A stretch of DNA of 64,000 nt from the NCBI GenBank assembly GCA_930633495.1, contig CAKNFJ010000001.1, positions 3,929,001 through 3,993,000 on the forward strand, read 5' to 3'. The position numbers and the translations under genes are program-made. This stretch comes from Hyphomicrobiales bacterium. GTDB lineage: Bacteria > Pseudomonadota > Alphaproteobacteria > Rhizobiales > Beijerinckiaceae. The notes below the pieces were generated by a model, which saw nothing but the letters and a program-made list of their open reading frames with translations, had not been told where the DNA came from and made no database searches. Position 1 is the stretch's first letter, and every line of letters begins with the position of its first letter. Of this stretch, positions 52,523 through 62,023 are shown piece after piece.

Positions 52523-53445
52523 GGCCAGCGCACCGTCGGCGGCATCGAGGACAGGATCGAGTCGACATTGCCGCCGGTCTTCAACCCGAAGATCGTGCCG
52601 CGATCATAGAGCAGGTTGAACTCGACATAGCGGCCGCGCCGGACCTGCTGCTCATGGCGCTCGGCCTCGTTCCAGGGCTTGCCGATATTGCGGCAGAGCA
52701 CGTTGGGATAGATGTCGAGGAACGCCTCGCCGACGGCCTTGGTGAAGGCGAAATCGGCTTCCGCGTCGCCGGTCCAGATATAGTCGTAGAAGATGCCGCC
52801 GATCCCGCGCGGCTCGTTCCGGTGCTTGAGGAAGAAGTATTCGTCGCACCATTGCTTGAAGCGGGGATAATCGGCCACGGCGGGGTGGTTCTCGCAGGGG
52901 CGGCGCATCGCGGCGTGGAAGTCCCGCGAATCGGGGTCGTCCTGATCGCGCCTTGCGTCGAGGACCGGCGTCAGATCGGCCCCGCCGCCGAACCACGGCT
53001 TCGTGGTGACGACGAAGCGCGTGTTCATATGGACGGTCGGCGCATGCGGATTCCACGGATGGGCGATCAGCGAGATGCCGGTGGCATGAAAGCGCGGGTC
53101 TTCCGAGGCGCCGGGAATCTGGGCGGCGAAATCTGGATGGAAGCTGCCGTGGACGGTCGAGACATGGACGCCGACCTTCTCGAAGACCCGGCCCTTCATG
53201 ATCGACATGACGCCGCCGCCGCCGGGCACGCCGTCATGGTTGGTGCGCTGCCAGGGCGTACGGACGAAGCGGCCGGGCCGGTCGGTCTCCGCCGGGAAGG
53301 GGCCAGCCGCCTCGTCCTCGATTTCCTCGAAGGCGGCGCAGATCCGGTCGCGCAGGTTCTCGAACCAGGCCGCGGCCCGGGGCTTCATCGCCTCGACGAC
53401 GGCCCGGTCGGCGCGGGGAGATTCAACGGGCGTGGGCTTGCTCAT
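52519..53445 (-). CDS. hemF: Oxygen-dependent coproporphyrinogen III oxidase
   Basis: Decarboxylates two propionates of coproporphyrinogen III in aerobic haem synthesis. The 308-residue protein carries the HemF signatures '[20 protein letters not shown]', '[21 protein letters not shown]' in part, '[12 protein letters not shown]' and '[20 protein letters not shown]'. Start ATG 53445 (MSKPTP) is preferred; ATG 53457 adds four residues. It lies just downstream of trmL on the same strand with a 23-base overlap, a pairing common in Hyphomicrobiales. Confidence 0.95.
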   Translation of the reverse strand: MSKPTPVESPRADRAVVEAMKPRAAAWFENLRDRICAAFEEIEDEAAGPFPAETDRPGRFVRTPWQRTNHDGVPGGGGVMSIMKGRVFEKVGVHVSTVHGSFHPDFAAQIPGASEDPRFHATGISLIAHPWNPHAPTVHMNTRFVVTTKPWFGGGADLTPVLDARRDQDDPDSRDFHAAMRRPCENHPAVADYPRFKQWCDEYFFLKHRNEPRGIGGIFYDYIWTGDAEADFAFTKAVGEAFLDIYPNVLCRNIGKPWNEAERHEQQVRRGRYVEFNLLYDRGTIFGLKTGGNVDSILSSMPPTVRWP

Positions 53446-53920
53446 GGTCTTGTCCATCGCGGCGCGGGTAGCCGCCTGTCTGTCGCAACGCCTCGCCCAT
53501 TACCATCGCTGCCGCCAGCGCGACATTGAGGGAACGCAAAAGCGGGCGCATCGGAATATGCAGGCTGGCGTCGGCCGCAGCCTGCGCCGCGGGCGTGACG
53601 CCAGCCGATTCGCGGCCGACGAGGACGATGTCGTCCGGCTGGAAGGCGAAGTCGGGCAGCGGCGTCGCTCCATCCGTTTCCGCCAGGACGAGACGGTGCC
53701 CGTGTTCGCGTCGCCAGGCATCGAAAGCGGCGAAGGAATCGTGGCGTGTCACGGCCGCGCGCTCCAGGTAATCCATGCCGGAGCGGCGGAAATGCCGGTC
53801 CGAAACGTCGAACGCCGCCGGCTCGACGATGTCGACAGCGATGCCGAGGCAGGCCGCCATGCGGATCATCGTGCCGGCGTTCTGCGGAATATCCGGCTGG
53901 AAAAGGGCGAGGCGGAGCAT
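53423..53920 (-). CDS. trmL: tRNA (cytidine(34)-2'-O)-methyltransferase TrmL
   Basis: SPOUT-class methyltransferase that 2'-O-methylates the wobble base of tRNA-Leu. The 165-residue protein starts '[20 protein letters not shown]', has '[17 protein letters not shown]', motif 2 '[11 protein letters not shown]' and motif 3 '[20 protein letters not shown]', the knotted SAM site. ATG 53920 is chosen for its direct match to the family start; ATG 53932 and ATG 53950 are longer alternatives. It precedes and slightly overlaps hemF. Confidence 0.9.
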   Translation of the reverse strand: MLRLALFQPDIPQNAGTMIRMAACLGIAVDIVEPAAFDVSDRHFRRSGMDYLERAAVTRHDSFAAFDAWRREHGHRLVLAETDGATPLPDFAFQPDDIVLVGRESAGVTPAAQAAADASLHIPMRPLLRSLNVALAAAMVMGEALRQTGGYPRRDGQDHEQAHAR

Positions 53921-54037
53921 GGCTGCTGTCATGGGACGGCGGGCCGACATGCGTCAAGAAGACTGGCCGCCGGGCCGAAGCGCGCCCATATCCGCTGTCT
54001 CAATTCCGTCGTCATGCCGACCCAGAGGAGGGTGGAC

Positions 54038-55903
54038 ATGTTTGCCCCGCTCTTCCGCTGGCTCGAAAGCCGGATCGACGTCTTCGCTCCCTTCGACGAG
54101 CAGGAGACGCCGCCGCACGGCGTCTGGCCCTTCATGTGGCACCACATCAAGGGCGTGAAGGGCTGGATGGCCCTGATCATGATCACCGGCCTCGGCTTCA
54201 GCGGCATCGAGGCTGCGATGTATCTGATGGTCGGCTGGTTCGTCGACCTGCTCTCGACGCAGTCACCCGAAACGATCTTCCGCGACCATGGCTGGGTGCT
54301 CGCCGGCGCCGCCTTCCTGCTCGTAGTGGTCAGGCCGCTGATCTATTTCGCCAACCACGCCATCGTCGATCAGGTCGTGGTGCCCCAGATCACCAATCAG
54401 ATCCGCTGGCGCAACCATGTCTACACGCTTGGCCATGCGCTGGGTTACTTCCAGAACGACTTCGCGGGGCGCCTGTCCGCACGCGTCATCCAGGCCGGGC
54501 AGTCGATCCGCGGGGCTACGATCGAGGTCATCGACGACCTCTGGTACGCGCTCGTCTTCGCCACGGTGGCGATCGGCTTCTTCGGCAAGACGAGCCTGTG
54601 GCTGGCGCTGCCGGTCGTCACCTGGCTCGCGGCCTATGTCACGCTGCTCATCTATTTCGTGCCACGCGCCAAGCAGCGCTCGGAGGCGAACTCTTTCGGC
54701 CGTTCGAGCACGACCGGGCGCATCGTCGATGCCTACACCAACATCCTGACGGTGAAGCTGTTCGCGCGTGCCGATGCCGAGCGTTCCGCTGTCCGCGACT
54801 CGTTGACGCGCTGGAATGCCTCCTTCCTCAATCTCTCGCGGCTGATCACCGGCGTCAGTGTCATCCTGCAGACGATGAACAGCCTGCTCGTCGTGGCGAC
54901 GGCCTGGCTCGCGCTGCTGCTCTGGAGCCAGGGCGAGATGACGCCGGGCGCGGTCGCCGCCGCGATCGGGCTCGTGCTCCGCCTGGTGCAGATGTCGGGC
55001 TGGCTGATCCATCTGGTGCGCGGCATCTTCGAGAATATCGGCTCGGTGCAGGAGAGCATGGAGACGATCGCCAAGCCGCATGATCTGCGCGATGCACCGG
55101 ATGCGCGGCCGCTCGTCGTCGAGCAGGGCGCGATCAGCTTCGAGAACATCCGCTTCAACTATGGCCGGTCGGTCGGGCTGTTCGAGGGGCTGGATCTCCA
55201 GATCAGGCCGGGCGAGCGGGTCGGCCTCGTCGGGCCGTCGGGTGCCGGCAAGTCGACGCTGGTGAACCTTCTGCTGCGGCTCTATCCGCTCGACAGCGGG
55301 CGCATCCTGATCGACGGCCAGGACATCGCCCACGTCACGCAGGATAGCCTGAGGGCGCAGATCGGCATGGTAACGCAGGATAATTCGCTGCTGCACCGTT
55401 CGATCGGCGACAATATCGCCTATGGCCGCATGGGCGCGAGCGAGGCGGAGATCGCCGCTGCCGCGCGCCAGGCCGAGGCGCATGACTTCATCCTCGGGCT
55501 CGGCGACCAGGACGGTCGGCGGGGCTTCGATTCGCGCGTCGGCGAGCGCGGCGTGAAGCTTTCGGGCGGCCAGCGGCAGCGTATCGCGATCGCGCGCGTG
55601 CTGCTCAAGGACGCGCCGATCCTGATTCTCGACGAGGCCACATCGGCGCTGGATTCGGAGGTCGAGGCGGCGATCCAGCAGCAACTCGCGGCGCTCATGC
55701 AGGGCAAGACGGTGATCGCCATCGCGCATCGGCTGTCGACCATCGCCGCGCTCGACCGGCTGATCGTGCTCGATCAGGGCCGGATCGTCGATACCGGTAG
55801 CCATGAGCAGCTGATCGCACGAGGCGGGCTCTATGCCCGGCTCTGGGCGCGCCAGTCGGGCGGATTCCTCGCCGCCGCCGATCCGGAAAAGCTCGCCGTC
55901 TGA
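54038..55903 (+). CDS. ABC transporter, fused permease/ATPase (exporter type)
   Basis: A 621-residue half-transporter of the ABC exporter class, expected to form a homodimer. Six transmembrane helices occupy about residues 35-330, then a nucleotide-binding domain with Walker A 'GPSGAGKST', Q-loop 'MVTQDNSLLH', signature 'LSGGQRQR', Walker B 'ILILDEATSALD' and H-loop 'IAHRLST'. The membrane part has 'NQIRWRNHVYTLGHALGYFQNDFAGRLSARV' in part, as in MsbA-like and multidrug exporters. Substrate unknown. ATG 54038 follows the strong AGAGGAGGG; ATG 54014 is too close to that site. Confidence 0.9.
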   Translation: MFAPLFRWLESRIDVFAPFDEQETPPHGVWPFMWHHIKGVKGWMALIMITGLGFSGIEAAMYLMVGWFVDLLSTQSPETIFRDHGWVLAGAAFLLVVVRPLIYFANHAIVDQVVVPQITNQIRWRNHVYTLGHALGYFQNDFAGRLSARVIQAGQSIRGATIEVIDDLWYALVFATVAIGFFGKTSLWLALPVVTWLAAYVTLLIYFVPRAKQRSEANSFGRSSTTGRIVDAYTNILTVKLFARADAERSAVRDSLTRWNASFLNLSRLITGVSVILQTMNSLLVVATAWLALLLWSQGEMTPGAVAAAIGLVLRLVQMSGWLIHLVRGIFENIGSVQESMETIAKPHDLRDAPDARPLVVEQGAISFENIRFNYGRSVGLFEGLDLQIRPGERVGLVGPSGAGKSTLVNLLLRLYPLDSGRILIDGQDIAHVTQDSLRAQIGMVTQDNSLLHRSIGDNIAYGRMGASEAEIAAAARQAEAHDFILGLGDQDGRRGFDSRVGERGVKLSGGQRQRIAIARVLLKDAPILILDEATSALDSEVEAAIQQQLAALMQGKTVIAIAHRLSTIAALDRLIVLDQGRIVDTGSHEQLIARGGLYARLWARQSGGFLAAADPEKLAV

Positions 55904-56094
55904 GGCCTTCGCCAGCGAACTGTGCGCCATGCATGGGCGGGAGGTTCGCGACAGTAGACTTCGTCCAATCTGCATGTCAAAGAGCCCAAGGTGACGCACC
56001 GCCGCATTGCGGCGGTCGCGGCGCGCCCCTATGAGGGCGAGAGGCGACAATTTCGAGCTGTTCCAGCTCGCAAGACGTGTAAGAGGATTGGATC

Positions 56095-56643
56095 GTGGCG
56101 CACGCGACCGATACATCGACCGGAACAACCCGTCGCGATTTCCTGATGCTCGCGACCGGCGCCGCCGGCGCCGTCGGCATCGGTGCCGTCGTCATCCCTC
56201 TGATCAGCCAGCTCGCACCCGACGCGCAAACCGTCGCCGCCGGCGCGCCGATCGATCTCGATCTCTCGCCCATCGCCGAAGGCCAGGCGATCAAGCTGTT
56301 CTGGCGCGGCAAGCTGATCTTCGTGCGCAACCGCACCAAGAAGGAGGTCGACGAGGCTCTCGCCGTCGACATCGCGACGCTGCGCGATCCGCAGACCGAC
56401 CAGCAGCGCACCAAGGCCGGCCACGAGCGCTTCCTGATCGTCTACGGCAACTGCACCCATCTCGGCTGCGTGCCGCTCGGCAACGCCCCGGGCGAGCCCA
56501 AGGGCGACTATGACGGCTGGTTCTGCCCGTGCCACGGCTCGCACTACGATTCCTCCGGCCGCATCCGCAAGGGGCCGGCTCCGCTCAACCTGCCGGTGCC
56601 GCCCTACGCCTTCACCGCGGACACCAAGATCCGGATCGGCTGA
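56095..56643 (+). CDS. petA: Ubiquinol-cytochrome c reductase iron-sulfur (Rieske) subunit
   Basis: Carries the 2Fe-2S centre of cytochrome bc1. The 182-residue protein has a twin-arginine-like N-terminus ([17 protein letters not shown]) and a single membrane anchor, then the Rieske cluster motifs 'CTHLGC' and 'CPCHGSHYD', whose Cys and His ligate the cluster. The start codon is GTG at 56095. It is the first gene of petABC, with 53 bp to the cytochrome b gene. The 191-bp upstream region should hold the operon promoter, but no clear element can be read. Confidence 0.95.
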   Translation: MAHATDTSTGTTRRDFLMLATGAAGAVGIGAVVIPLISQLAPDAQTVAAGAPIDLDLSPIAEGQAIKLFWRGKLIFVRNRTKKEVDEALAVDIATLRDPQTDQQRTKAGHERFLIVYGNCTHLGCVPLGNAPGEPKGDYDGWFCPCHGSHYDSSGRIRKGPAPLNLPVPPYAFTADTKIRIG

Positions 56644-56696
56644 GCAATGCGCTCGACGCTTTCCCGCCAAGATGAGACAGCCTTGAGGCATTCTTC

Positions 56697-57983
56697 ATGA
56701 GTGGTCACAGTTCCTACGTCCCGAAGACCGGTATCGAGCGCTGGCTCGACGCGCGCCTGCCGATCATCCGCCTGGCGCATGATTCGGCCGTGTCCTACCC
56801 GGTTCCGCGCAACCTGAACTATCTGTGGACCTTCGGCGGCATCCTCGTGTTCATGCTCGTGGCGCAGATCGTCACCGGCATCATCCTGGTGATGCACTAC
56901 ACCCCGCATGCGACCATGGCTTTCAACTCGGTCGAGCACATCATGCGCGACGTGAACTATGGCTGGCTGCTGCGCTACCTGCACTCGAACGGCGCCTCGA
57001 TGTTCTTCGTCGCCGTCTATGTGCACATCTTCCGCGGGCTTTATTACGGCTCGTACAAGGCGCCGCGCGAGGTGCTCTGGATCCTCGGCGTCGTCATCTT
57101 CCTGCTGATGATGGCCACCGCCTTCATGGGCTATGTGCTGCCCTGGGGCCAGATGTCCTTCTGGGGCGCGACCGTCATCACCAACCTGTTCTCGGCGCTG
57201 CCGGTGATCGGCGAGACGATCGTCACCTTCCTGTGGGGCGGCTACTCGGTCGACAACCCGACGCTGAACCGCTTCTTCTCGCTGCACTACCTGCTGCCGT
57301 TCATGATTTTCGGCGTCGTCGTTCTGCACATCTGGGCGCTGCATGTCGTCGGCCAGAACAATCCGTCGGGCGTCGAGGTCAAGAACGTCGCGAAGGACAC
57401 CGTGCCCTTCACGCCCTATGCGACCGTCAAGGACATCTTCGGCATGGTCGTGTTCATGATCGTGTTCTCCTGGTTCGTGTTCTACCAGCCGAACTTCATG
57501 GGCCACGCCGACAACTACATTCCGGCGAACCCCGCCGCGACCCCGGCCCATATCGTTCCGGAGTGGTACTTCCTGCCGTTCTACGCGATTCTGCGCGCCA
57601 TCCCCGACAAGCTCGGCGGCGTGCTCGCCATGGGCGCGGCGATCGTCGTTCTCGCCTTCCTGCCCTGGATCGACACCTCCAAGGTCAAGTCGATGAGCTA
57701 TCGCCCGATCGCGCGCCAGCTCTTCTGGGCCTTCGTCGTGGTCTGCATCGGCCTGGGCTATCTCGGCGCCATGCCGGCGGAGGGCGGCTACGTCATCGCC
57801 TCGCAAATCTTCACCGTGCTGTATTTCGGCTTCTTCGTCGCGCTCTTCGTCGTCGGCCTGTTCGAGCGGCCGAAGGCGCTGCCGACCTCGATCGCCGATG
57901 CGGTGCTGGCCGCCTCCGCCAAGAACGGCTCGGCGGCGCGCATCGCGAGCGCCACCGCTGCCGAACCGAACGTCAAGGGCTGA
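56697..57983 (+). CDS. petB: Cytochrome b subunit of the bc1 complex
   Basis: The di-haem membrane core of complex III with the quinol oxidation and reduction sites. At 428 residues it matches alphaproteobacterial cytochrome b. Haem-ligand histidines lie in '[11 protein letters not shown]', '[13 protein letters not shown]', '[11 protein letters not shown]' and '[12 protein letters not shown]', and the Qo-site motif PEWY is in '[15 protein letters not shown]'. About eight transmembrane helices are evident. It lies between petA and petC in one operon. Confidence 0.96.
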   Translation: MSGHSSYVPKTGIERWLDARLPIIRLAHDSAVSYPVPRNLNYLWTFGGILVFMLVAQIVTGIILVMHYTPHATMAFNSVEHIMRDVNYGWLLRYLHSNGASMFFVAVYVHIFRGLYYGSYKAPREVLWILGVVIFLLMMATAFMGYVLPWGQMSFWGATVITNLFSALPVIGETIVTFLWGGYSVDNPTLNRFFSLHYLLPFMIFGVVVLHIWALHVVGQNNPSGVEVKNVAKDTVPFTPYATVKDIFGMVVFMIVFSWFVFYQPNFMGHADNYIPANPAATPAHIVPEWYFLPFYAILRAIPDKLGGVLAMGAAIVVLAFLPWIDTSKVKSMSYRPIARQLFWAFVVVCIGLGYLGAMPAEGGYVIASQIFTVLYFGFFVALFVVGLFERPKALPTSIADAVLAASAKNGSAARIASATAAEPNVKG

Positions 57984-57990
57984 CGGAACC

Positions 57991-58869
57991 ATGAGCAGAA
58001 CATCGTTTCGTCTCGCCCTCACCGGGCTCGCCGCCGGCCTGTCGCTGGCGCTCTTCCAGCCGGCGGCCCAGGCCGCCGAGGGCGGCGTCAAGCCGCCGCA
58101 GCTGAACTGGTCGTTCTCGGGACCGTTCGGCAAGTTCGACCGGGCCCAGTTGCAGCGCGGCTTCAAGGTCTACAAGGAAGTCTGCGCCGCCTGCCATGGC
58201 GCCAGCCTGATCCGTTTCCGCAACCTGTCGCAGCCCGGCGGGCCGGAGTTCTCGGCCGGCCAGGTTGCCGCGCTCGCGGCGACCTACCAGATCAAGGACG
58301 GCCCGAACGATCAGGGCGAGATGTTCGACCGGCCGGGCCGCCCGGCCGACGCCTTCCCGTCGCCGTTCCCGAACGAGCAGGCGGCGCGGGCTGCCCAGGG
58401 CGGTGCCTATCCGCCGGATTTCTCGGTGCTGGCCAAGGCGCGAACCTATGTCCGCGGCTTCCCGACCTTCGTCTTCGACATCTTCACCCAGTATCAGGAG
58501 CAGGGGCCGGACTACATCCACGCCCTGCTGGTCGGGTATGAGGAGCCGCCTGCGGGCGTCACCCTGCTGCCCGGGCAGCACTTCAACACCTATATGCCCG
58601 GCCATCTGATCGCGATGCCGAAGCCGCTTACCGACGGCCAGGTCGAATATCCGAAGGGGCCAGACGGCAAGTCGCCGGTGCCGGAGACGGTCGACCAGTA
58701 TGCCCGCGACGTCGCCGCCTTCATGGTCTGGATGGCGGAGCCGCATCTGGAGGCGCGCAAGCGTCTTGGCATGCAGGTGATGCTCTTCCTCGTGATCTTC
58801 GCCGGGCTGCTCTACTACACCAAGAAGAAGGTGTGGTCGCGCATGCCGGACGGCTCTCCGGCGCACTGA
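57991..58869 (+). CDS. petC: Cytochrome c1
   Basis: Periplasmic c-type haem subunit of complex III that passes electrons to cytochrome c. The 292-residue protein has a cleavable signal peptide (to about residue 28, AQAAEG), the haem-binding motif 'CAACH', a Met ligand probably in the late 'NTYMPGHLIAMPKPL' region, and a C-terminal membrane anchor (about 265-285, 'VMLFLVIFAGLLYYTKKKVW'). It starts seven bases after petB. A strong terminator closes the operon. Confidence 0.95.
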   Translation: MSRTSFRLALTGLAAGLSLALFQPAAQAAEGGVKPPQLNWSFSGPFGKFDRAQLQRGFKVYKEVCAACHGASLIRFRNLSQPGGPEFSAGQVAALAATYQIKDGPNDQGEMFDRPGRPADAFPSPFPNEQAARAAQGGAYPPDFSVLAKARTYVRGFPTFVFDIFTQYQEQGPDYIHALLVGYEEPPAGVTLLPGQHFNTYMPGHLIAMPKPLTDGQVEYPKGPDGKSPVPETVDQYARDVAAFMVWMAEPHLEARKRLGMQVMLFLVIFAGLLYYTKKKVWSRMPDGSPAH

Positions 58870-58892
58870 TCCGGCTGGATACCGTTTGAGGA

Positions 58893-58918
58893 AAAGGCCC
58901 CGGAGACGGGGCCTTTTT
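58893..58918 (+). terminator. Rho-independent terminator of petABC
   Basis: AAAGGCCCCG (58893-58902), loop GAGA and CGGGGCCTTT (58907-58916) form a perfect 10-bp stem that runs into TTTTT. It lies 24 bp after the petC stop. Confidence 0.88.
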
Positions 58919-58927
58919 GCTGTCAGG

Positions 58928-59034
58928 ACGTCATTCTCGGGCGAAGCGAAGCGTAGGGCCGAGAATCTCGGACAGAAGGAGATTCCGGAGCTTTCTTCAG
59001 CAGGAGATGCCCGGGTCAAGCCCGAGCATGACGG
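58928..59034. repeat. Intergenic repeat, family B, copy 3
   Basis: A 107-bp element between petC and mtnP. It combines both stems of the family: ATTCTCGG/CCGAGAAT (58933-58940 with 58959-58966, as in copy 2) and ATGCCCGGG/CCCGAGCAT (59007-59015 with 59021-59029, as in copy 1, one mismatch), each followed by GACG or a related end. Confidence 0.75.
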
Positions 59035-59103
59035 CATCCTGCCCACCGTATTGCGACCGTCATCGAAAGGTGGTCCTTTCCGCGCCGAAACAGGGAATCG
59101 ATC

Positions 59104-59982
59104 ATGAGCGAAGCCGTTCTCGGAATCATCGGCGGATCGGGTATCTACGATTTGCCGGGCCTCAGCGATCTTCGCGAAGAGCGCATCGACAGCCCCTGGG
59201 GCGAGCCTTCGGACAGCTTGCGGATCGGCCGGATCGGCGCGACGACCATCGTCTTCCTGCCGCGGCACGGGCGCGGCCATGCCATTCCGCCCTCCGAAAT
59301 CAATTACCGCGCCAATATCGACGTGCTGAAGCGGGCGGGCGTGACCGACCTCGTCTCGCTCTCGGCCTGCGGTTCCTACAAGGCGGAGCTCTATCCTGGG
59401 CTCCTCGTCCTGGTGGACCAGTTCGTCGATCGCACCAGCCGGCGCGAAAGCTCCTTCTTCGGCAAGGGCTGCGTCGCCCATGTTTCCGTCGCCCACCCGG
59501 TCGGCCCGGCATTGCAGGGGCGGATCGCGGCCGCGGCGGAAGCGGAGGAACTGCCTTTCGTGTGCGGCGGAACGCTGGTCACGATGGAGGGGCCGCAATT
59601 CTCGACCTATGCCGAATCGACGACCTATCGCGGCCTCGGCTACGATCTGATCGGCATGACGGCGATGCCGGAGGCCAAGCTCGCGCGCGAGGCCGAGATC
59701 ACCTACGCTACCGTCGCCATGGTGACGGATTATGATTGCTGGCACGAGCTGCATGGCGCGGTCGATGTCGCTTCGGTGGTCAAGGTCCTGCACGAGAATG
59801 CGGACAAGGCGCGCCGCCTCGTCGCGCGGTTGGCCGCCGATTTCCCGGCCGAGCGCGAGCCTTGTCCGGCCGGCTCGCACAATGCGCTCGACAACGCGAT
59901 CATCACCGCGCCGGCATTCCGCGATCCGGAGCTGCTGGCCAAGCTCGATGCGGTGGCCGGGCGTGTTCTGGCTGTGCGCTGA
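59104..59982 (+). CDS. mtnP: S-methyl-5'-thioadenosine phosphorylase
   Basis: Cleaves methylthioadenosine with phosphate into adenine and 5-methylthioribose-1-phosphate. The 292-residue protein has the family motifs 'GIIGGSGIYDLPGL', 'FLPRHGRGHAIPPSEINYRAN' in part, 'SACGSYK' and 'TMEGPQFSTYAES', which form the phosphate and base pockets. It may also accept 5'-deoxyadenosine. It opens a group that continues, after a small exported-protein gene, with apt, mtnA and a class II aldolase. Confidence 0.93.
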   Translation: MSEAVLGIIGGSGIYDLPGLSDLREERIDSPWGEPSDSLRIGRIGATTIVFLPRHGRGHAIPPSEINYRANIDVLKRAGVTDLVSLSACGSYKAELYPGLLVLVDQFVDRTSRRESSFFGKGCVAHVSVAHPVGPALQGRIAAAAEAEELPFVCGGTLVTMEGPQFSTYAESTTYRGLGYDLIGMTAMPEAKLAREAEITYATVAMVTDYDCWHELHGAVDVASVVKVLHENADKARRLVARLAADFPAEREPCPAGSHNALDNAIITAPAFRDPELLAKLDAVAGRVLAVR

Positions 59983-60060
59983 TTGCGGAACTCGGGTCGT
60001 TCGGCCGTTGTTCAGCTCCAGGGTGGCCGGATGCCGGTCTATCAGTCCTGGAGAAGACCG

Positions 60061-60279
60061 ATGCGAAAAATCGCCAGCGTGCTGCTTGCTCTGGTTGCCG
60101 GCCCCGCCTTTGCCGGCAATACCTCGTCCAATTCGAGTTCCAACTCGTCGAATGGCGTGCATACCCGCGTCGATACGATCATCCGTGAAGACGACCGGGG
60201 CCGTCGCTGGGTCCAGGAACGCAGGATCTATCGCGACGAACGCGGATGGCGTGCGCCGCGGCGCTACTGGCGCGACTGA
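60061..60279 (+). CDS. Small exported hypothetical protein
   Basis: A 72-residue protein with a signal peptide (1 to about 18, 'MRKIASVLLALVAGPAFA') and a short Ser/Asn repeat (NTSSNSSSNSSN) followed by a highly charged, Arg-rich tail. I do not recognise a family. A GGAGA ribosome-binding site lies 7 bases before the ATG (60061). Its position between mtnP and apt need not mean a shared function. Confidence 0.6.
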   Translation: MRKIASVLLALVAGPAFAGNTSSNSSSNSSNGVHTRVDTIIREDDRGRRWVQERRIYRDERGWRAPRRYWRD

Positions 60280-60363
60280 ACAGGGCACGTCCGGCCGGTC
60301 GAGCGCAGCGGTTGCGACTTTCGCCGTGACGGCACCTTACGCTATGAGGAGGCGCCGCAGTCT

Positions 60364-60909
60364 ATGGACCAGACGACGCCCATGAACCTCGCCGACAGCA
60401 TCCGCGCGATCCCGGACTATCCCCGGCCGGGCATCGTCTTTCGCGACATCACGACGCTGCTCGGCGATGCGCGGGCCTTCCGGCGCGCCGTCGACGAGCT
60501 GGTGCAGCCCTTCGCCGGGCTGAAGATCGCCAAGATTGCCGGCATCGAGGCGCGTGGCTTCATTCTCGGCGGCGCCGTGGCGCATCAGCTCTCCGCCGCC
60601 TTCATCCCGGTGCGCAAGAAGGGCAAGCTGCCGCTCGAGACGCTGCGGGCAACCTATGCGCTCGAATACGGCACGGACGAGATCGAGATCCACCGCGACG
60701 CGGTGCAGCCGGGCGAGCGCGTCCTGCTGGTCGACGACCTCGTCGCGACCGGCGGCACGGCCGAGGCCGCGGTCAACCTGCTCGCCGGGCTCGGGGCCGA
60801 GGTCGTCGCCGCCTGCTTCATCGTCGACCTGCCCGACCTCGGTGGCTCGGACAAGATCCGCCGCCTGGGCGTGCCGGTGCGGACGCTGGTCTCCTTCTCC
60901 GGGGATTGA
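60364..60909 (+). CDS. apt: Adenine phosphoribosyltransferase
   Basis: Converts adenine plus PRPP to AMP. The 181-residue protein has the type I PRTase motif '[19 protein letters not shown]' and the family motifs '[17 protein letters not shown]', '[17 protein letters not shown]' and 'PVRKKGKLP'. Its place between mtnP and mtnA makes sense: it recovers the adenine that mtnP releases. The mtnA GTG follows four bases after its stop. An ATG seven codons in (MNLADS) is an alternative start. Confidence 0.95.
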   Translation: MDQTTPMNLADSIRAIPDYPRPGIVFRDITTLLGDARAFRRAVDELVQPFAGLKIAKIAGIEARGFILGGAVAHQLSAAFIPVRKKGKLPLETLRATYALEYGTDEIEIHRDAVQPGERVLLVDDLVATGGTAEAAVNLLAGLGAEVVAACFIVDLPDLGGSDKIRRLGVPVRTLVSFSGD

Positions 60910-60913
60910 AGCC

Positions 60914-62023
60914 GTGAAGATCAACGGGCAGCACTACAGGACGATCTGGCTGGCGCAGGATGGCTGGCGCGTCGTGGTCATCGACCAGACGCGACTGCCC
61001 TTCCGCTTCGAGACGGTCGCGCTGGGCTCGCCCGAGCAGGCGGCCGATGCGATCCGCTCCATGGTGGTGCGCGGGGCGCCGCTGATCGGGGCGACGGCGG
61101 CCTATGGCGTGGCGCTGGCGATGCGTGCGGATGCCTCGGATACCGCCTTGGCGGCGGCGCTCGGGCTTCTCGGCGCGACGCGGCCGACCGCGGTCAATCT
61201 GCGCTGGGCGCTGGAGCGGATGCGGGGGGTGCTGGCGCCGCTCCCTTCGGAGAAACGCGCCGAGGCGGCCTATGCCGAGGCAGCGGCGATCTGCGACGAG
61301 GATGTCGCGCTGTGCCGGGCCATCGGCGAACACGGCCTGCCGCTGATCCGGGCCGCTGCCGCGCGCAAGCCGTCAGGGCAACCGGTCAATATTCTCACGC
61401 ATTGCAATGCCGGCTGGATCGCGACCGTGGATTGGGGCACAGCGCTGGCGCCGATCTATCTCGCGCATGATGCCGGTATGCCCATCCATGTCTGGGTCGA
61501 CGAGACGCGGCCCCGCAATCAGGGCGCGGCGCTGACAGCCTATGAGCTCGGTGCCCATGGCGTGCCGCATACGGTGATCACCGACAATGCCGGCGGCCAC
61601 CTGATGCAGCGCGGCGCGGTCGATATGGTGATCGTCGGAACGGATCGGACGACGGCGCAAGGCGATGTCGCCAACAAGATCGGCACCTATCTCAAGGCGC
61701 TGGCGGCGCAGGACAACGGTGTGCCGTTCTATGTGGCGTTGCCGTCCCCGACGATCGACTGGGGTATCGGTGACGGCCTTGCCGATATTCCGATCGAGGA
61801 GCGGGCGGCGCGGGAGGTGACGCATCTCTCGGGGCTCGCCGAGGATGGCGAGGTGCGGTCCGTCCGTGTCGTCGCACCGGGCAGCAATGCCGCCAACCCG
61901 GCCTTCGACGTGACGCCGGCGCGGCTCGTCACCGGGCTCATCACCGAACGCGGGGTCTGCGCCGCGAGCGCGGAGGGGCTCGCGCATCTCTTTCCCGATC
62001 TCGCGAACAGGGCGACGGCATGA
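60914..62023 (+). CDS. mtnA: S-methyl-5-thioribose-1-phosphate isomerase
   Basis: Isomerises methylthioribose-1-phosphate to methylthioribulose-1-phosphate. The 369-residue protein belongs to the eIF-2B-like family: '[20 protein letters not shown]', '[13 protein letters not shown]' (catalytic Cys), '[17 protein letters not shown]', '[10 protein letters not shown]' and '[20 protein letters not shown]' (catalytic Asp). The start is GTG at 60914. It overlaps the aldolase gene by four bases (ATGA), indicating coupling. Confidence 0.95.
   Translation: MKINGQHYRTIWLAQDGWRVVVIDQTRLPFRFETVALGSPEQAADAIRSMVVRGAPLIGATAAYGVALAMRADASDTALAAALGLLGATRPTAVNLRWALERMRGVLAPLPSEKRAEAAYAEAAAICDEDVALCRAIGEHGLPLIRAAAARKPSGQPVNILTHCNAGWIATVDWGTALAPIYLAHDAGMPIHVWVDETRPRNQGAALTAYELGAHGVPHTVITDNAGGHLMQRGAVDMVIVGTDRTTAQGDVANKIGTYLKALAAQDNGVPFYVALPSPTIDWGIGDGLADIPIEERAAREVTHLSGLAEDGEVRSVRVVAPGSNAANPAFDVTPARLVTGLITERGVCAASAEGLAHLFPDLANRATA

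Noticed and set aside
57973..60288. A 771-codon open frame on the - strand
   Set aside because: It runs antisense across petC, a strong terminator, a repeat and mtnP, with low-complexity content, so it cannot be one gene.
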